37,500 nt of DNA from Penaeus vannamei (GCF_042767895.1 NC_091564.1:1846392-1883891), one strand, 5' to 3'; positions 23,360 through 36,157 are shown, counted from the stretch's first letter. Program-made: numbers and translations. Notes: generated by a model from the letters alone, not told the origin.

Positions 23360-25351
23360 GATGAAACAAAGGAGATGAGAACTGGCGAGCCCAGACTCCT
23401 ATCACCGACATTTGCGGGATACACCGAGGTTCCATTATCAGAAGTATTAGTTAATAGTCTACCACGCCATTTACCATAACCATACTAGGAAGGTATGACT
23501 AAGGAAGAGCATGGTGCGGGTGGAGCACCCTTAAGCTACGTTTAAGGAGCAGCATGGGCGTGGGTAGGTCCCGGATGTGGTGACGTCATCAGCAATATGC
23601 GGGGGTGATGCCAGCCACGTTAATCCCTCCCTCCCTCGCCCTTCCCCTCCCCAAGCCCTGCAAACCATACACTACCACCAAGCGCGACGCGGGAGAGGCC
23701 CCGCGCTTTTTAGGGGTGTCTTTTTTTTAACTTTTTTTGCGACCGTAGCAGAAATAAATATACACCAACGTAAAAACTGAGACGTTGGCCAAGTCGATGA
23801 ACAAAGGTCTCTATCACCTCCCTATTTTTTTACATACACTGCAGCAACCACCAGAGGAACGTAGCTTCTCGCTGTTCGTCTCCACCCATCACAACAACCA
23901 ACCAGCCATTTCCCCCTGCATCTCAGTCCTCAGCGCTGATGAAATATCCTACGACCCATCCTAAGACACCCCCCCCCCCAACAGCCGCCCCGGCACTCAA
24001 TCCTTGAGCTAGAATGACTCACATGCCCGCATTCTGAGCCGAAGTACCGGCCGAACAAAAGCTTTTTGTCCCGTTATGCGTCAAGCCTTCAGCCCCAGCC
24101 CTCAGACAAAACAAACAAACAAATAAAAAGGCGTTAGCCAATCATTTCCTTGACATAAATGCATTTTGTTTACAAAGCCTATGCCCAAGGCTTCCTTCCC
24201 CGCAGCACGGCCAACCATAACCCTCAATCTTTTAGTCATGCCTTATAAATTCTGTCCCTCAAACCAATACAGCCTATTTCCTCCTTAAAAGGCATCAAAG
24301 CCCGAGCCGATTCCTCCTAAAACAGAATTAAAATACTTCACTCCGGTTCCCCTCTAACATTTCTCACAAAACATCCGACTCTCCATTTCCCAACAGGATA
24401 GTCTCTAAGAGATATCTATCCCTCTATAAAAAAAAATGAAGATATATAATACAAATATAGTAGAAAATCCCTCCATAATATCAACAATAACGGCTTATGT
24501 CACACAATCAATCTCAGATTATCAGAAAACTTGGATCATAAGACCCCGCCCTTACCACACACACAGGGAAAAAATGTGCCCAAGATCTCCCCCTCCCCCT
24601 ACACCAACCAAGGAAAAGAAATCGTTAGGGCTAGCTGGCTGACACGCTTCTCCCCCAGAGCAGACTAGCAAGAGAGCCTGAGAACGAGCCAGCAAGGGAG
24701 CAAGGGAGGGCCGCGCGAGGTCACCCGAGGATGACGAGAGGAAACCAAGAGGTGGCGGGTCGCGCCGCAATGGTCCGGTTACCATGACGACCTGGCGAAA
24801 ACAACCCCCGCCAGTCTCCCTGGCCATGACTATGGCTGTCACTCCGTTCTCCTATGAGCTATTTCCCCTGATCCGTCCTGGAAGGCGAGGGGAAGGAAGT
24901 TGGAAAGAAGGGGGGGGGGGTACATTTGTTTGAGAAAAAGACGTTGTCTCCCCAAGGGCGTTAAACAGAGGCGGGAGAGAGGCGGCTAATCTAATCACAC
25001 AAAGGGTGGATACGTAGAATGATGCACGTCAACATATGGTATATATTTATATCTAACAAAAGATCTGATATACAAACATTGTTATTCAGACAGAAGACAG
25101 TACTATAATAAATCATTTACATATTATGACAAAAAATACTAACGCATGTATATGTATATACACATCCTATACACCTACTTGTAATCCCACATCCATAGAC
25201 CTAAATATCCACACATGACATGTGTATATCCAAATAAAATACACACACTTATGTGCACATTCAAACACACATTAATGTACACTCCCATTTTCATACGTTA
25301 TACAGACAAGCAATATATGCGTAAATATACCCATGTTGTCAATCCCAACAG
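23360..25351. other. unique stretch, no confident gene
   Basis: Mixed sequence becoming AT-rich after about 25000. It includes a CRE palindrome at 23581 (listed separately), C runs near 23970 and GC-rich sequence at 24640-24830. A 96-codon minus-strand frame at 24552-24842 lies in that GC-rich part and is unrecognised. From 25020 the sequence is rich in TATA, CACA and ATGT words with no periodicity. Confidence 0.4.
23581..23588. promoter_or_regulatory. CRE palindrome TGACGTCA
   Basis: TGACGTCA is the full cAMP-response element recognised by CREB/ATF proteins. About one such 8-mer is expected by chance in every 65 kb, so a single copy in 37.5 kb is weak evidence. It lies about 245 bases upstream (in minus-strand sense) of the possible exon ending at 23228. 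Confidence 0.15.
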
Positions 25352-25483
25352 TTGGGCGCAGCTCACGATCTGCAGCGGCCCTGGCCCAATGAAACCCGAA
25401 ACAAAACGCATTTATAAACATATATTCGTGTTGTTTCGGGATTCATTGGTTCAGGGTCACCCGGGCTCATGAGCTGTTCCCAG
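25352..25483. repeat. 132-bp imperfect palindrome (foldback)
   Basis: The two halves are reverse complements with scattered mismatches, centred near 25417-25418. The outer arms pair TTGGGCGCAGCTCA (25352 onward) with the complement of TGAGCTGTTCCCAG (ending 25483). The inner arms pair CCAATGAAACCCGAAACA (25386 onward) with the complement of TGTTTCGGGATTCATTGG. The middle is AT-rich (TTTATAAACATATA). Similarity stops at both outer ends. As DNA or RNA it could form a long hairpin. It could be a foldback or MITE-type element or an inverted duplication; no flanking target-site duplication was clear. Confidence 0.8.
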
Positions 25484-25591
25484 CCTTTTAGGAGCATAAA
25501 AATCGTAACAGCACAAAAATATATTAACTTGTATATGCTGTCCATCTACATACACATAGGTATAAAAAAAGTATTCATGCATGTTCCCAAA

Positions 25592-25770
25592 CCTATCCAT
25601 CTATCCATCCATCCATTATATATATCCATCTATCCATCCATCCATTATATATATCCATCTATCCATCCATCCATTATATATATCCATCTATCCATCCATC
25701 CATCTATCCATCCATTATATATATCCATCCATCCATTATATATATATATCCATCCATCCATCCATCCCTG
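25592..25770. repeat. ATCC tetranucleotide array with 29-bp higher-order unit
   Basis: CCATCTATCCATCCATCC alternates with ATTATATATAT. ATTAT words start at 25615, 25644 and 25673, giving a 29-base unit; the next is at 25714, 12 bases longer through extra ATCC units. Later units expand the TA part (near 25735-25750). It is a compound microsatellite with higher-order structure, and the Ile/His/Pro/Ser frames on the plus strand derive from it. Confidence 0.92.
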
Positions 25771-26457
25771 TAAATATTCAGAGTCTATGTTTATATATAT
25801 ATGAAATTGTTCCTCTGTGCATTTACACGTTATAAAAAACAGCATTTGAAAATTTACGCCCACATTTATATCCACGAATATGCACCCCCCCCCCACACAC
25901 ACACTTACCATACGTAGCTCCATAAGGTAAATACCATAATGAAAGTACCTGGAAAAGTTAATTACCGTGGAGGAGGAAACACTAAAGATGTATATAATTC
26001 TGCGTATGAGAGCATCAGGATATATATACATTTCACAGAAAGGAGGCGAGAACGTCGATAAAGCCTATGGTTAGGATACAAAGGATGGAGAAAAATCAGT
26101 TCACCGCCATACCAGAACTCGATATCTGCAATGGCAGTCTTACTACAAGCGAGGGGGGGGGGTAATAAGAAGGAAAATGGTGGATAAGTGTATTATCAAG
26201 TGGTAGAGCTGCAGAGAACGTGGGGGAAATGGATAGAATGGAGAATCAAGTGGGAAAATGGAGGAAAAGTGGATAATAAGGGGGGACGTGGGAGAATGGG
26301 GGCCCAACGTGAGGAAAATACCAGTATACATTATTGGCTCTCGGTGATAAAAAAAAGTGCCCCCACACTGAGAAGTGGAAACTGTGTTTGCTTTTAAGAA
26401 ATGGCAATTAAAACGTATGAACATAGTAAATATTGCTGGTGGAAGTGCAATCAACTA

Positions 26458-26458
<1 letters not shown>
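25771..26458. other. AT-rich unique stretch, no gene seen
   Basis: Includes a C run followed by CACA near 25886-25905 and a G run near 26153-26162. Frames are short and unrecognised. Confidence 0.4.

Positions 26459-26533
<75 letters not shown>
26459..26533. repeat. (TA)n microsatellite
   Basis: Seventy-five bases of uninterrupted TA, about 37 units. Such a tract is self-complementary and prone to cruciform extrusion and replication slippage. Confidence 0.97.
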
Positions 26534-26537
<4 letters not shown>

Positions 26538-28450
26538 GGCAAGTGTTATGTGGGGGAATTTGTAATGATAATCACAAATCAATACACTAAGGGGTATAAA
26601 AACATCAATGGGGAATCAGAGAAGGTACACTTGACCAGTTCTCCCAGCAACTCCTTGGTAATTGCCCGAGTTTAATTGGCCTACAAGTATGGGCGGACGA
26701 TTGTGCTGGAAGGTAAGTGGAACCCTTGGGAAATCCCTATGTTTCTACTTAAACAATTCTGGAGGCTAGGCATGAGTAATTCCAATGTGTGCAATGTATG
26801 CAATAACTTGGGGGAGGGGTATAAGTTAATTAGCTTAATAACAATGGGGGCAACAGGTAAAGCTGTCTGGAACTAGTGGTACTGCTGGAGGCATGAATAA
26901 GCAATTCATAACAAAATAGATTCTAGTGAGGAAAACATTAAGTCAATTGCAGGGTGTGTGAAACATGAACATAGGGTAGCTAGCATTCTCTATATGTAAA
27001 ATGTGGTCAAGTTCATACGGGTTCTTTTCACAGGGAAATGACGTCCTCGTGAGAAAATGACCAATTACAGAAGACTAAAAAAATTGGGTCCATCAAAAAA
27101 AGGACCATCAGGAAAGTATGGGGATAGACCCATGAAAATGGTCGTAGAAAGCTCCGAGTGTCAAATGGTGCAACGAACAGCTGACCAAGAGCCTCTATTA
27201 GGGAAAACAACAGTAATGGACCATAACAAAGGTCAGAGTTAACAAGATAAAAGGTGTAGGAGATGCACAGGGAGAAAGAAGTCACAATAAATGCGAGATC
27301 CTGTAATGGGGAAAAAAAAACAGATCTGCCAAATGAAATGCAGATGATATGCCATTGTAAACATTAACAATAACAATAATAAAAAAGCCTTAATAATATG
27401 CAACCTTCAAATGTGCAACAATACAATACAAATGTGCCCCCATATGGATATATTACACAAATTTTGCATAAATGCTGTAAAAGGGAAATCCTACTAGTGT
27501 TTCTGGGGAGGGGGTGGGAGGATCTAAAGTACCACTTAGAAAAGGAAAAACAGTTGAAGCAAAGAAGCATGAAAAAATGCACAGCAGATGGTATATCTCG
27601 CAAAAAGTGAGAAAAAGTAAGTATTGATAATACTGCTAAATAAAAAACGAATATAAAATAAAAAATAAAACTTAATAAGCAACAGCAGCAGCGATGACCT
27701 AAGGTTAATGGACAAGTAGATCCAGAACAGATGTAAGTAACCTAAAGAAAGGGACAATGAGGAACAGATGTTCTTGCAAGAACTGTCCTTGGTGGACTAT
27801 TTTGTTTTTGTTTTTATATTACGAGAATGCTGTGATGGAGGAAAAAATGTGCTGGTGACTAAAGCAGAGGCCACAAGAAGTGATTTGATAAGACTAAAGG
27901 GGTTCCATAAACCTAAGAACTATGTAGAAGGTAGGGAAAAAACTAAAATAAATAAAAACACTGGTGTCAAGAAAGCACTAGAGTGGCTACTGGTAGCGAG
28001 ACAGGGACCAAGATGGTGGTGGACTGTTTACCTTTGTTCCAGGGTTCAGGTAGCCTCTGAAAAACACAGAGAAAGGAGAAGTCAGAAATGGAATGGGCAA
28101 TAGAATATAAATGATATACAGCGAGAATCAGCCTGTTTTAAACCCCTTAACTAATAATAAAAATATTAACCTTGGTGATATAGCAGGAACTATAACAGAT
28201 TAATGTAAACACACAAAATGAATCAACTAAAATAACCTTAATATTAATGATATGAATCAAATAAATAAAATCTTAATGATAAAATGACACTACAGTATTG
28301 GAAATAGTTGTAGGAAGTAAAAAGTAATCTTATTGATAGTAGCAGTCATAATGATAGCAACAGCTCCAGTAAAACAATAGGTAAAGTAATAATAGTACAA
28401 TAGTGGAAATTGTAGTAACAATGCTAGTAGTAGTTGCAGTTGTAGTAATA
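26534..28450. other. AT-rich unique stretch, no confident gene
   Basis: A/G-biased on the plus strand with many short frames (60-111 codons) of ordinary composition, such as 27057-27242 and 27768-28103, none recognisable. From about 28330 the sequence becomes rich in AGTA/AATAGT words that grade into the 24-bp array. Confidence 0.4.
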
Positions 28451-28464
28451 GTAGAAACAGTACT

Positions 28465-29352
28465 AGCACAAGTAGTAGTAACAGTACTAGCACAAGTAGT
28501 AGTAACAGTACTAGCACAAGTAGTAGTAACAGTACTAGCACAAGTAGTAGTAACAGTACTAGCACAAGTAGTAGTAACAGTACTAGCACAAGTAGTAGTA
28601 ACAGTACTAGCACAAGTAGTAGTAACAGTACTAGCACAAGTAGTAGTAACAGTACTAGCACAAGTAGTAGTAACAGTACTAGCACAAGTAGTAGTAACAG
28701 TACTAGCACAAGTAGTAGTAACAGTACTAGCACAAGTAGTAGTAACAGTACTAGCACAAGTAGTAGTAACAGTACTAGCACAAGTAGTAGTAACAGTACT
28801 AGCACAAGTAGTAGTAACAGTACTAGCACAAGTAGTAGTAACAGTACTAGCACAAGTAGTAGTAACAGTACTAGCACAAGTAGTAGTAACAGTACTAGCA
28901 CAAGTAGTAGTAACAGTACTAGCACAAGTAGTAGTAACAGTACTAGCACAAGTAGTAGTAACAGTACTAGCACAAGTAGTAGTAACAGTACTAGCACAAG
29001 TAGTAGTAACAGTACTAGCACAAGTAGTAGTAACAGTACTAGCACAAGTAGTAGTAACAGTACTAGCACAAGTAGTAGTAACAGTACTAGCACAAGTAGT
29101 AGTAACAGTACTAGCACAAGTAGTAGTAACAGTACTAGCACAAGTAGTAGTAACAGTACTAGCACAAGTAGTAGTAACAGTACTAGCACAAGTAGTAGTA
29201 ACAGTACTAGCACAAGTAGTAGTAACAGTACTAGCACAAGTAGTAGTAACAGTACTAGCACAAGTAGTAGTAACAGTACTAGCACAAGTAGTAGTAACAG
29301 TACTAGCACAAGTAGTAGTAACAGTACTAGCACAAGTAGTAGTAACAGTGGT
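28465..29352. repeat. 24-bp tandem array, 37 copies, almost identical
   Basis: The unit runs AGCACAAGTAGTAGTAACAG followed by TACT and repeats with a 24-base period. The span of 888 bases equals exactly 37 units. I see no substitution in the first 36; the last ends GGT instead of ACT. The 24-base period keeps reading frame: plus-strand frames read TVLAQVVV or SSSNSTST, and minus-strand frames read STVTTTCA or a Leu/Val octapeptide. Flanks are degenerate GTA-rich sequence, suggesting the array grew from a TAG/GTA-rich seed. The 355-372-codon frames are by-products of the period. Confidence 0.97.
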
Positions 29353-32300
29353 GGCAATAATAGTACCAGCTGTTGTAGCACCACCAGGACTATTCAACTT
29401 TCAAGTACTGGCATTTTTATTTGCATCACATTTACTACTACTAGTAACTAGTTCTGGAATGGATAAAAATCATTACAATAGGACAAGAATAAATGATAAA
29501 GAAATTATGAGATCAAAATAGGACATTTTCTGTAAGAGGAAAATAGGAGTTACAAAATAAAATAAAACAGGACAAAAATAACAGACTATTAGCATTAAAA
29601 AGAACCACAAAAAAACAAAATAAATACCAATACAAGGACTGAAATGAACAAAAATACTAAGGACGAACCAGTGACACTAATAGCTATATCATAAATAATG
29701 ACAGTAATAACCTAGGCAATATAATCATCATTTAGGTAGTACTCCATTTAATTCAGGATTAGATGCTGATAGCAAAAGTTTGCAAAAAGGCTATGGTAAT
29801 CATAGAAGTAAAGGTGGTAATCATGGTAATAGCAACGATAGAACAATAGTTGAAGTCTAAACTAAAATAATGATAAAATTTGAAACTGATGTTAATCTGT
29901 TCTAATCATCAAAATGAGAAAAGACTAATTTTAAGTCAGATATTAACTAATTTCATCAGTAAGTTATCCACACCTCTGAGTAACACACTTGTCACTACAA
30001 GTGTCTTTTAGCTAAAACATAGCCTAAATATAGCAGAAGGCTATGAATTTTGAATGCATTGAGCATTTGATAATTCTTAAATACCCAGTAATTTTTTTTT
30101 TTTTCAATCCAAGATCAAAATAACAATGACGACGATGATAATGATAAATGCTGAAGGACGACTTCATTATTCTTTTCAAATCAGGCTCACTCTCGCAGAA
30201 TACTATAAGGACAGTACAGATTTACTTTGTGATGTGCTATAATTTTGAAGACAAGGCCAGAGAAAGTTTCACTTCAAGTATAATAAAAACAAGTAAATGG
30301 AGAAATATAGATAGCACAGTTTATGAGAAAGCCTGCACGACAGCAAAACAGAGGAAGCCTGTCATAGTGAAGTTTCTTTTTCCTGTTTCATAGACTGTAT
30401 GTACTACAGAAAATGTGGAAAAAAGTTGGACTTGGAAAAATAATAATGATGATTGACACACTGTACAGAAGCAGACAGAAGGCTAGTTTTTGCACTTGAG
30501 TAATTGAAAATAAGATGCATTCAATGAGAACACTAAGGGACTTTGAAACCTCCATGTTGTGTGGGAGATGGTAAACACTTCAAAATTCATGAAAATAGGT
30601 ACTAATTGCTGTAATAGTTGGGGGAAGTGTTCTTGAATTACAGTGCACTAAAAAAAATGGAATGTTAACTAGGCATTTGCAGACAATATCACGATACCTT
30701 TCCTCAAAACCATTGATATGCAGAGAGTGCATGTTGGAGAGGGTCTTGTTCCTATAAAATGGTCAATTTGTTGCTGCATAACAGTATTTACACATACTGT
30801 AAGCAACTTAGGAATTGGAAAACATTACATTGAATAATGCTCATATACATTTCATCCATTCATTAATAACTGGGAACACAATTCAAATATTGATAGAAAA
30901 ACTGTTAAGACATGCAAAATCACGCCACACTTCAAAACCAATGAGTAAAAATTATATACATAGAGTGATATCTCAAGAATTACTTAACCATAAAAAGATT
31001 CAAAGATGCAAATATATTTCATAATACGGTCACAGCATCATGCTAAAATTCAGTTAACAAAACTTCATGCAAACTGGATTATATGTACACATGTATATGT
31101 ACGCATAAATACTAATTATGTACACTAAAGTATTACAGTATGAACTGTATACACAAATCACAAATACATGTACAAATCAAGGGCACCTTCTCATGCTTCT
31201 CTGGTAATCAAGAAGAGGTCAACACAATAGTGTGAAACAATTGTCCATATCTTATTACATAATGACAACTCAAGTTTTATATATCTCTATACTGTTATAC
31301 AATTTTAATATCAAATCTAAATTGATCATTGATTACACTCAAATATTCAAATTAATCTTCATCACTCATATCTAACAAACAGGTAACACAGTTTACATTT
31401 ATTTACTTTTTTCTTTCAAGTTTCTGCAGTTTTAAGGACTGACATATCAACCTTTATTTCAAAATCAACATTACCAGATCATTAAATTGATGCAAGAAAT
31501 TTTTATTTGGTATCAAGTGTATATACATAGTACCTAAAAATCAAAATCTCATTGGCAAGATGACTTAGCCAGCCTAGGTAAACTGACAAGAAATAATTTT
31601 TTCCAAAACCTATGTGGTTGCTTACTTCATAGAATACAAGGAAAGCATTTCATGCAATATCAAATTATAGCACATCTAAGAATTAGGTTGGCTGCTTGTT
31701 TTCCTAGAATCAGTGAATTAGTATTATGGAGATAAAGAACAGCATCAATCAACCTAGATGGGCTTCCTCACAGTTGGTCACAATGCCAGCATGATCACAA
31801 GAATAAGCTATGTACACCCAAGTGTGGAAGGCACATGGCCATGCATTTAGGATGGACAGGAACAAGATTCAATGAATGACAACCTTAGCCCTAGTTGTCT
31901 CAACATGAATATTTAAACCAGAATTCTGCCATTCATGGTATAAAAATAATGTCATTGACACAAGGGAATCTAAATCACTTTAAAAACTGAAGTAAATGGC
32001 AGTCTAGAACAAATTTCAGTAAAAATCATCAATGACCAATTAATTGATCTATGAATTCCAATAGTACATCAGTGTAAAGGTAGAGGGCATAGATCTATAT
32101 AAAGGCATATATTAATCAGAAGTTCCTTTTTCTTATTTCATTAACAAGAATTTTGCATAATGTTGATGGGCATGTTTATAGCTAGTAATTTTATAGTAAA
32201 TGGACTTCAGCTACATTCATGTGTGAATATTTTTGTCAATTGGTCCTAGACTGGCATGTCAGCTATGTTACTGTTAATGAAGTGAATAAAAATCGCACTT

Positions 32301-33352
32301 GTTATATGGTTAAAACCTTTGTGGGAGGTTATGCATAACATATATGCCATGTCCACTGATTTTGTTTACACAGATGGCTCCAAAAGTACTTAGTCATCAA
32401 GAAGTCTATCAACAGTTCTACTATCACATCTATTTAGCAATTACCTTGATTTTTATATATTTTTTTTTATTTGCATGAATAGCATTAAGAAGGGGGGGGG
32501 GGGAGAAAAAAATAAATAAATTGAGGATTGGGGATATCAGGCAAGGTTACGTTAAGCTTATCTAATCCTTGGTGGCTGTGTACTTGGGACAATTCACAAA
32601 AATGACAGGGCAGTGCATTTACCTTCATACAAAAGCTTAAACTTGCATTCAAAAGGCTAATAAGCGTAATCAATGCATTCTTACCAAGTAAAAGAAAAGC
32701 CAATAAGGGAGGTTTTAATGCAGGAATGTATGTGTACATACTGACTGTGCTAATGGCAATGTGTTTAGTATCTATGCTGTTGTGGTTAAGAGTGAGCAAA
32801 ATGCACAGTAATAAACAGAAGAAAATTAAAGCAATATTGTAGCTGTAAAGTAGGTAAAGACCACTAAATGGTAGAACTGTAAATGGAAAGGTGTTGTCTG
32901 TAGGCTGGTAGGTCCAGGTAATGAGCCAGGTAAACAGCTAGTCAACACAAAGCCTAACATACACGTGGCAATGAAGCTTAAGAAGAAGAGATGGGTAAGG
33001 AGAGATGGAACAAATTGGTATTAGTAAGCAACAGTATCAAATCACAATGTATTATCAAGCTGTGAGTAGACATGGCAATCAACAGTAGCAGAGTGGAGTA
33101 GAAAAGTGATCTACTAATGAACAACTTATGAGAGAAGTACTTTAATCACACTTTCATGGTCTTCCTGCCCAGGTAAACAATATGTAATCAATTTTCTTTG
33201 ACTTATTTATTTATTACACACCAAAAATACATACAAAAAAGTCCTGTATATTCTGTAGATGTTAGTGCACTTTAGAGATCTTAACAGATTACAAAAAATA
33301 TTCAAAAGATTTATTATAAATACTTTAGTTCAAGTAAATGACTTAGTACACA
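29353..33352. other. 4-kb AT-rich unique stretch, no gene seen
   Basis: Strongly AT-rich, with AGTAATA-type words for the first 550 bases, a T run near 30091-30104 and T and G runs near 32459-32502. Frames stay below about 105 codons and show no recognisable features. I found no tandem array, RNA gene or mobile-element protein here. Confidence 0.45.
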
Positions 33353-33524
33353 ACCATTTCTAACTTTGTAATAACCATGTGTGCCTATTTCTAGCTTTGC
33401 CCATTAGTGTGTGCAGCTTCTTTTTAAGTTTGCTCAGTAACAGTTGTTTCCCTATTTCTAGCTTTGGCCACATGTGTGAGCACACGCCTATTTCTAACCC
33501 TGGCCAAGCGTATGTGAGCGCATG
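33353..33524. repeat. diverged founder copies of the right-edge satellite
   Basis: Several imperfect copies of CCTATTTCTAGCTTTGCCCA followed by a GTGTG-rich segment occur at 33353-33524, with irregular spacing. They resemble the 34-bp subfamily at 35335-35640 more than the adjacent 38-bp array. Confidence 0.8.
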
Positions 33525-35334
33525 CAAATTTTAAAGTTATACCACGAGTGTGTATGTGCACGCCTATTTCTAGCCTAGACCACGAGTGCGTATGCGCACG
33601 CCTATTTCTAGCCTAGACCACGAGTGCGTATGTGCACGCCTATTTCTAGCCTAGACCACGAGTGCGTATGCGCACGCCTATTTCTAGCCTAGACCAAGAG
33701 TGCGTATGTGCACGCCTATTTCTAGCCTAGACCAAGAGTGCGTATGTGCACGCCTATTTCTAGCCTAGACCACGAGTGCGTATGCGCACGCCCATTTCTA
33801 GCCTAGACCACGAGTGCATATGCACATGCCTATTTCTAGCCTAGACCACAAGTGCGTATGCGCATGTCTACTTCTAGCCTAGACCAAGAGTGCGTATGCG
33901 CACGCCTATTTCTAGCCTAGACCACGAGTGCGTATGCGCAAGCCTATTTCTAGCCTAGACCAAGAGTGCGTATGCACAAGCCTATTTCTAGCTTAGACCA
34001 AGAGTGCGTATGCACAAGCCTATTTCTAGCCTAGACCACGAGTGCGTATGCGCACGCCCATTTCTAGCCTAGACCACGAGTGCATATGCACATGCCTATT
34101 TCTAGCCTAGACCACGAGTGCATATGCACATGCCTATTTCTAGCCTAGACCACAAGTGCGTATGCGCACGCCTATTTCTAGCCTAGACCACGAGTGCGTA
34201 TGCGCACGCCTATTTCTAGCCTAGACCACGAGTGCGTATGCGCACGCCTATTTCTAGCCTAGACCACAAGTGCATATGCGCACGCCTATTTCTAGCCTAG
34301 ACCACGAGTGCATATGCGCACGCCTATTTCTAGCCTAGACCAAGAGTGCGTATATGCACGCCTATTTCTAGCCTAGACCAAGAGTGCGTATATGCACGCC
34401 TATTTCTAGCCTAGACCACGAGTGCGTATGCGCACGCCTAATTCTAGCCTAGACCAAGAGTGCGTATGCACACGTCTATTTCTAGCTTAGACCAAGAGTG
34501 CGTATGCACAAGCCTATTTCTAGCCTAGACCAAGAGTGCCTATGCGCAAGCCTATTTCTAGCCTAGACCAAGAGTGCCTATGCGCAAGCCTATTTCTAGC
34601 CTAGACCAAGAGTGCCTATGCGCAAGCCTATTTCTAGCCTAGACCAAGAGTGCGTATACGCACGCCCATTTCTAGCCTAGACCAAGAGTGCGTATAAGCA
34701 AGCCTATTTCTAGCCTAGACCAAGAGTGCCTATGCGCACGCCTATTTCTAGCCTAGACCAAGAGTGCCTATGCGCACGCCTATTTCTAGCCTAGACCAAG
34801 AGTGCCTATGCGCACGCCTATTTCTAGCCTAGACCACGAGTGCCTATGCGCACGCCTATTTCTAGCCTAGACCACGAGTGCCTATGTGCACGCCTATTTC
34901 TAGCCTAGACCAAGAGTGCCTATGCGCACGCCTATTAACTAGCCTAGACCAAGAGTGCCTATGCGCACGCCTATTTCTAGCCTAGACCACGAGTGCCTAT
35001 GCGCACGCCTATTTCTAGCCTAGACCACGAGTGCGTATGCGCACGCCTATTTCTAGCCTAGACCACGAGGGCATATGCGCACGCCTTTTTCTAGCCTAGA
35101 CCAAGAGTGCCTATGCACACGCCTTTTTCTAGCCTAGACCAAGAGTGCGTATGCGCACGCCTATTTCTAGCCTAGACCAAGAGTGCGTATGCGCACGCCT
35201 ATTTCTAGCCTAGACCAAGAGTGCGTATGCGCACGCCTATTTCTAGCCTAGACCAAGAGTGCGTATGCACACGCCTATTTCTAGCCTAGACCACGAGTAC
35301 ATATCCGCACGCCTATTTCTAGCCTAGACCACGA
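33525..35334. repeat. satellite subfamily A, 38-bp unit, about 47 copies
   Basis: The unit contains CTATTTCTAGCCTAGACCAC then GAGTGCGTATGCGCACGC. CCTATTT starts at 33563, 33601 and 33639, giving 38 bases. Copies vary at defined sites: CACGAG or CAAGAG, TGCGTATG or TGCCTATG or TGCATATG, and GCGCACGC or GCACAAGC or TGCACGCC. Similar variants cluster (TGCCTATG mostly after 34530), a sign of local unit spread. The core GTGCG-TATG-CGCAC is an inverted repeat with a four-base loop. Confidence 0.96.
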
Positions 35335-35640
35335 CCATGAGTGTGTACACACCTATTTCTATCTTTGCCCATTAGTGTGTACACACCCATTTCTATCTTT
35401 GCCCATTAGTGTGTACACCCATTTCTATCTTTGCCCATTAGTGTGTACACACCCATTTCTATCTTTGCCCATTAGTGTGTACACACCCATTTCTATCTTT
35501 GCCCATTAGTGTGTACACACCCATTTCTATCTTTGCCCATTAGTGTGTACACACCTATTTCTATCTGCCCATTAGTGTGTACACACCTATTTCTATCTTT
35601 GGCCATTAGTGTGTACACATCTATTTCTAGCTTTGGCCAT
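35335..35640. repeat. satellite subfamily B, 34-bp unit, about 8 copies
   Basis: The unit runs ATCTTTGCCCATTAGTGTGT followed by ACACACCCATTTCT with 34-base spacing (ATCTTT at 35461 and 35495). It aligns with subfamily A through CTATTTCTA and with subfamily C through CTTTGCCCAT, so it links the two. One copy near 35415 lacks four bases, and one near 35560 lacks a few more. Confidence 0.92.
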
Positions 35641-36157
35641 TGGTGTTAACACACCAATTTTTAGCTTTGCCGACTAGTGTGCACTGCTATTTCAAGCCCT
35701 GCCCATTAGTGCACGAGTGACAACTCTACCTTTGCCCACTGGTGTGCAAACACCTATTTCAAACTCTGCCCATCAGTGCAATTATAATTTCTTTTTATTA
35801 TATATATATATATATATATTTTTTTTTTCTTAAGCTCTGCCAATTTTTGTGCACATGCCTATTTCTAGCAGTACCATTAATATGTGTTTTTACTTTTCAG
35901 GTTTGCCCATTTGTTTGCAACTATTTCTATCTCGCAACTAGTGTGTGATATTTCTATTTCTGATCATTTGTGTTGTGAGGCTATTTCCATCTCAGCCCAT
36001 TAGTGTGTGTGTTCTGCCCATTATTGCACAGATGCCTACTAGTGCGCACAACTATTTCTAGCTTTACCCATTAATGTTTGTTCCCCTATTTCTACCTTTG
36101 CCCTTTCGTATTCATGTGCCTATTTCTAGCTTTACCCATTATGGTGTGTACACACCT
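35641..36157. repeat. degenerate satellite copies with an inserted AT/T tract
   Basis: Diverged units still show CTATTTCTAGCTTTRCCCAT words (for example near 36049 and 36120) at irregular spacing. A (TA)n and poly-T stretch at about 35797-35830 interrupts them. This looks like an old, unhomogenised part of the same satellite. Confidence 0.75.

Noticed and set aside
28465..29352. Possible CRISPR array.
   Set aside because: It is a continuous 24-bp tandem repeat without spacers.
28290..29521. Three overlapping frames of 355-372 codons with octapeptide repeats, resembling a repeat protein.
   Set aside because: The frames arise on both strands from one 24-bp unit, and their ends read into non-periodic AT-rich DNA without domain, signal peptide or splice support.
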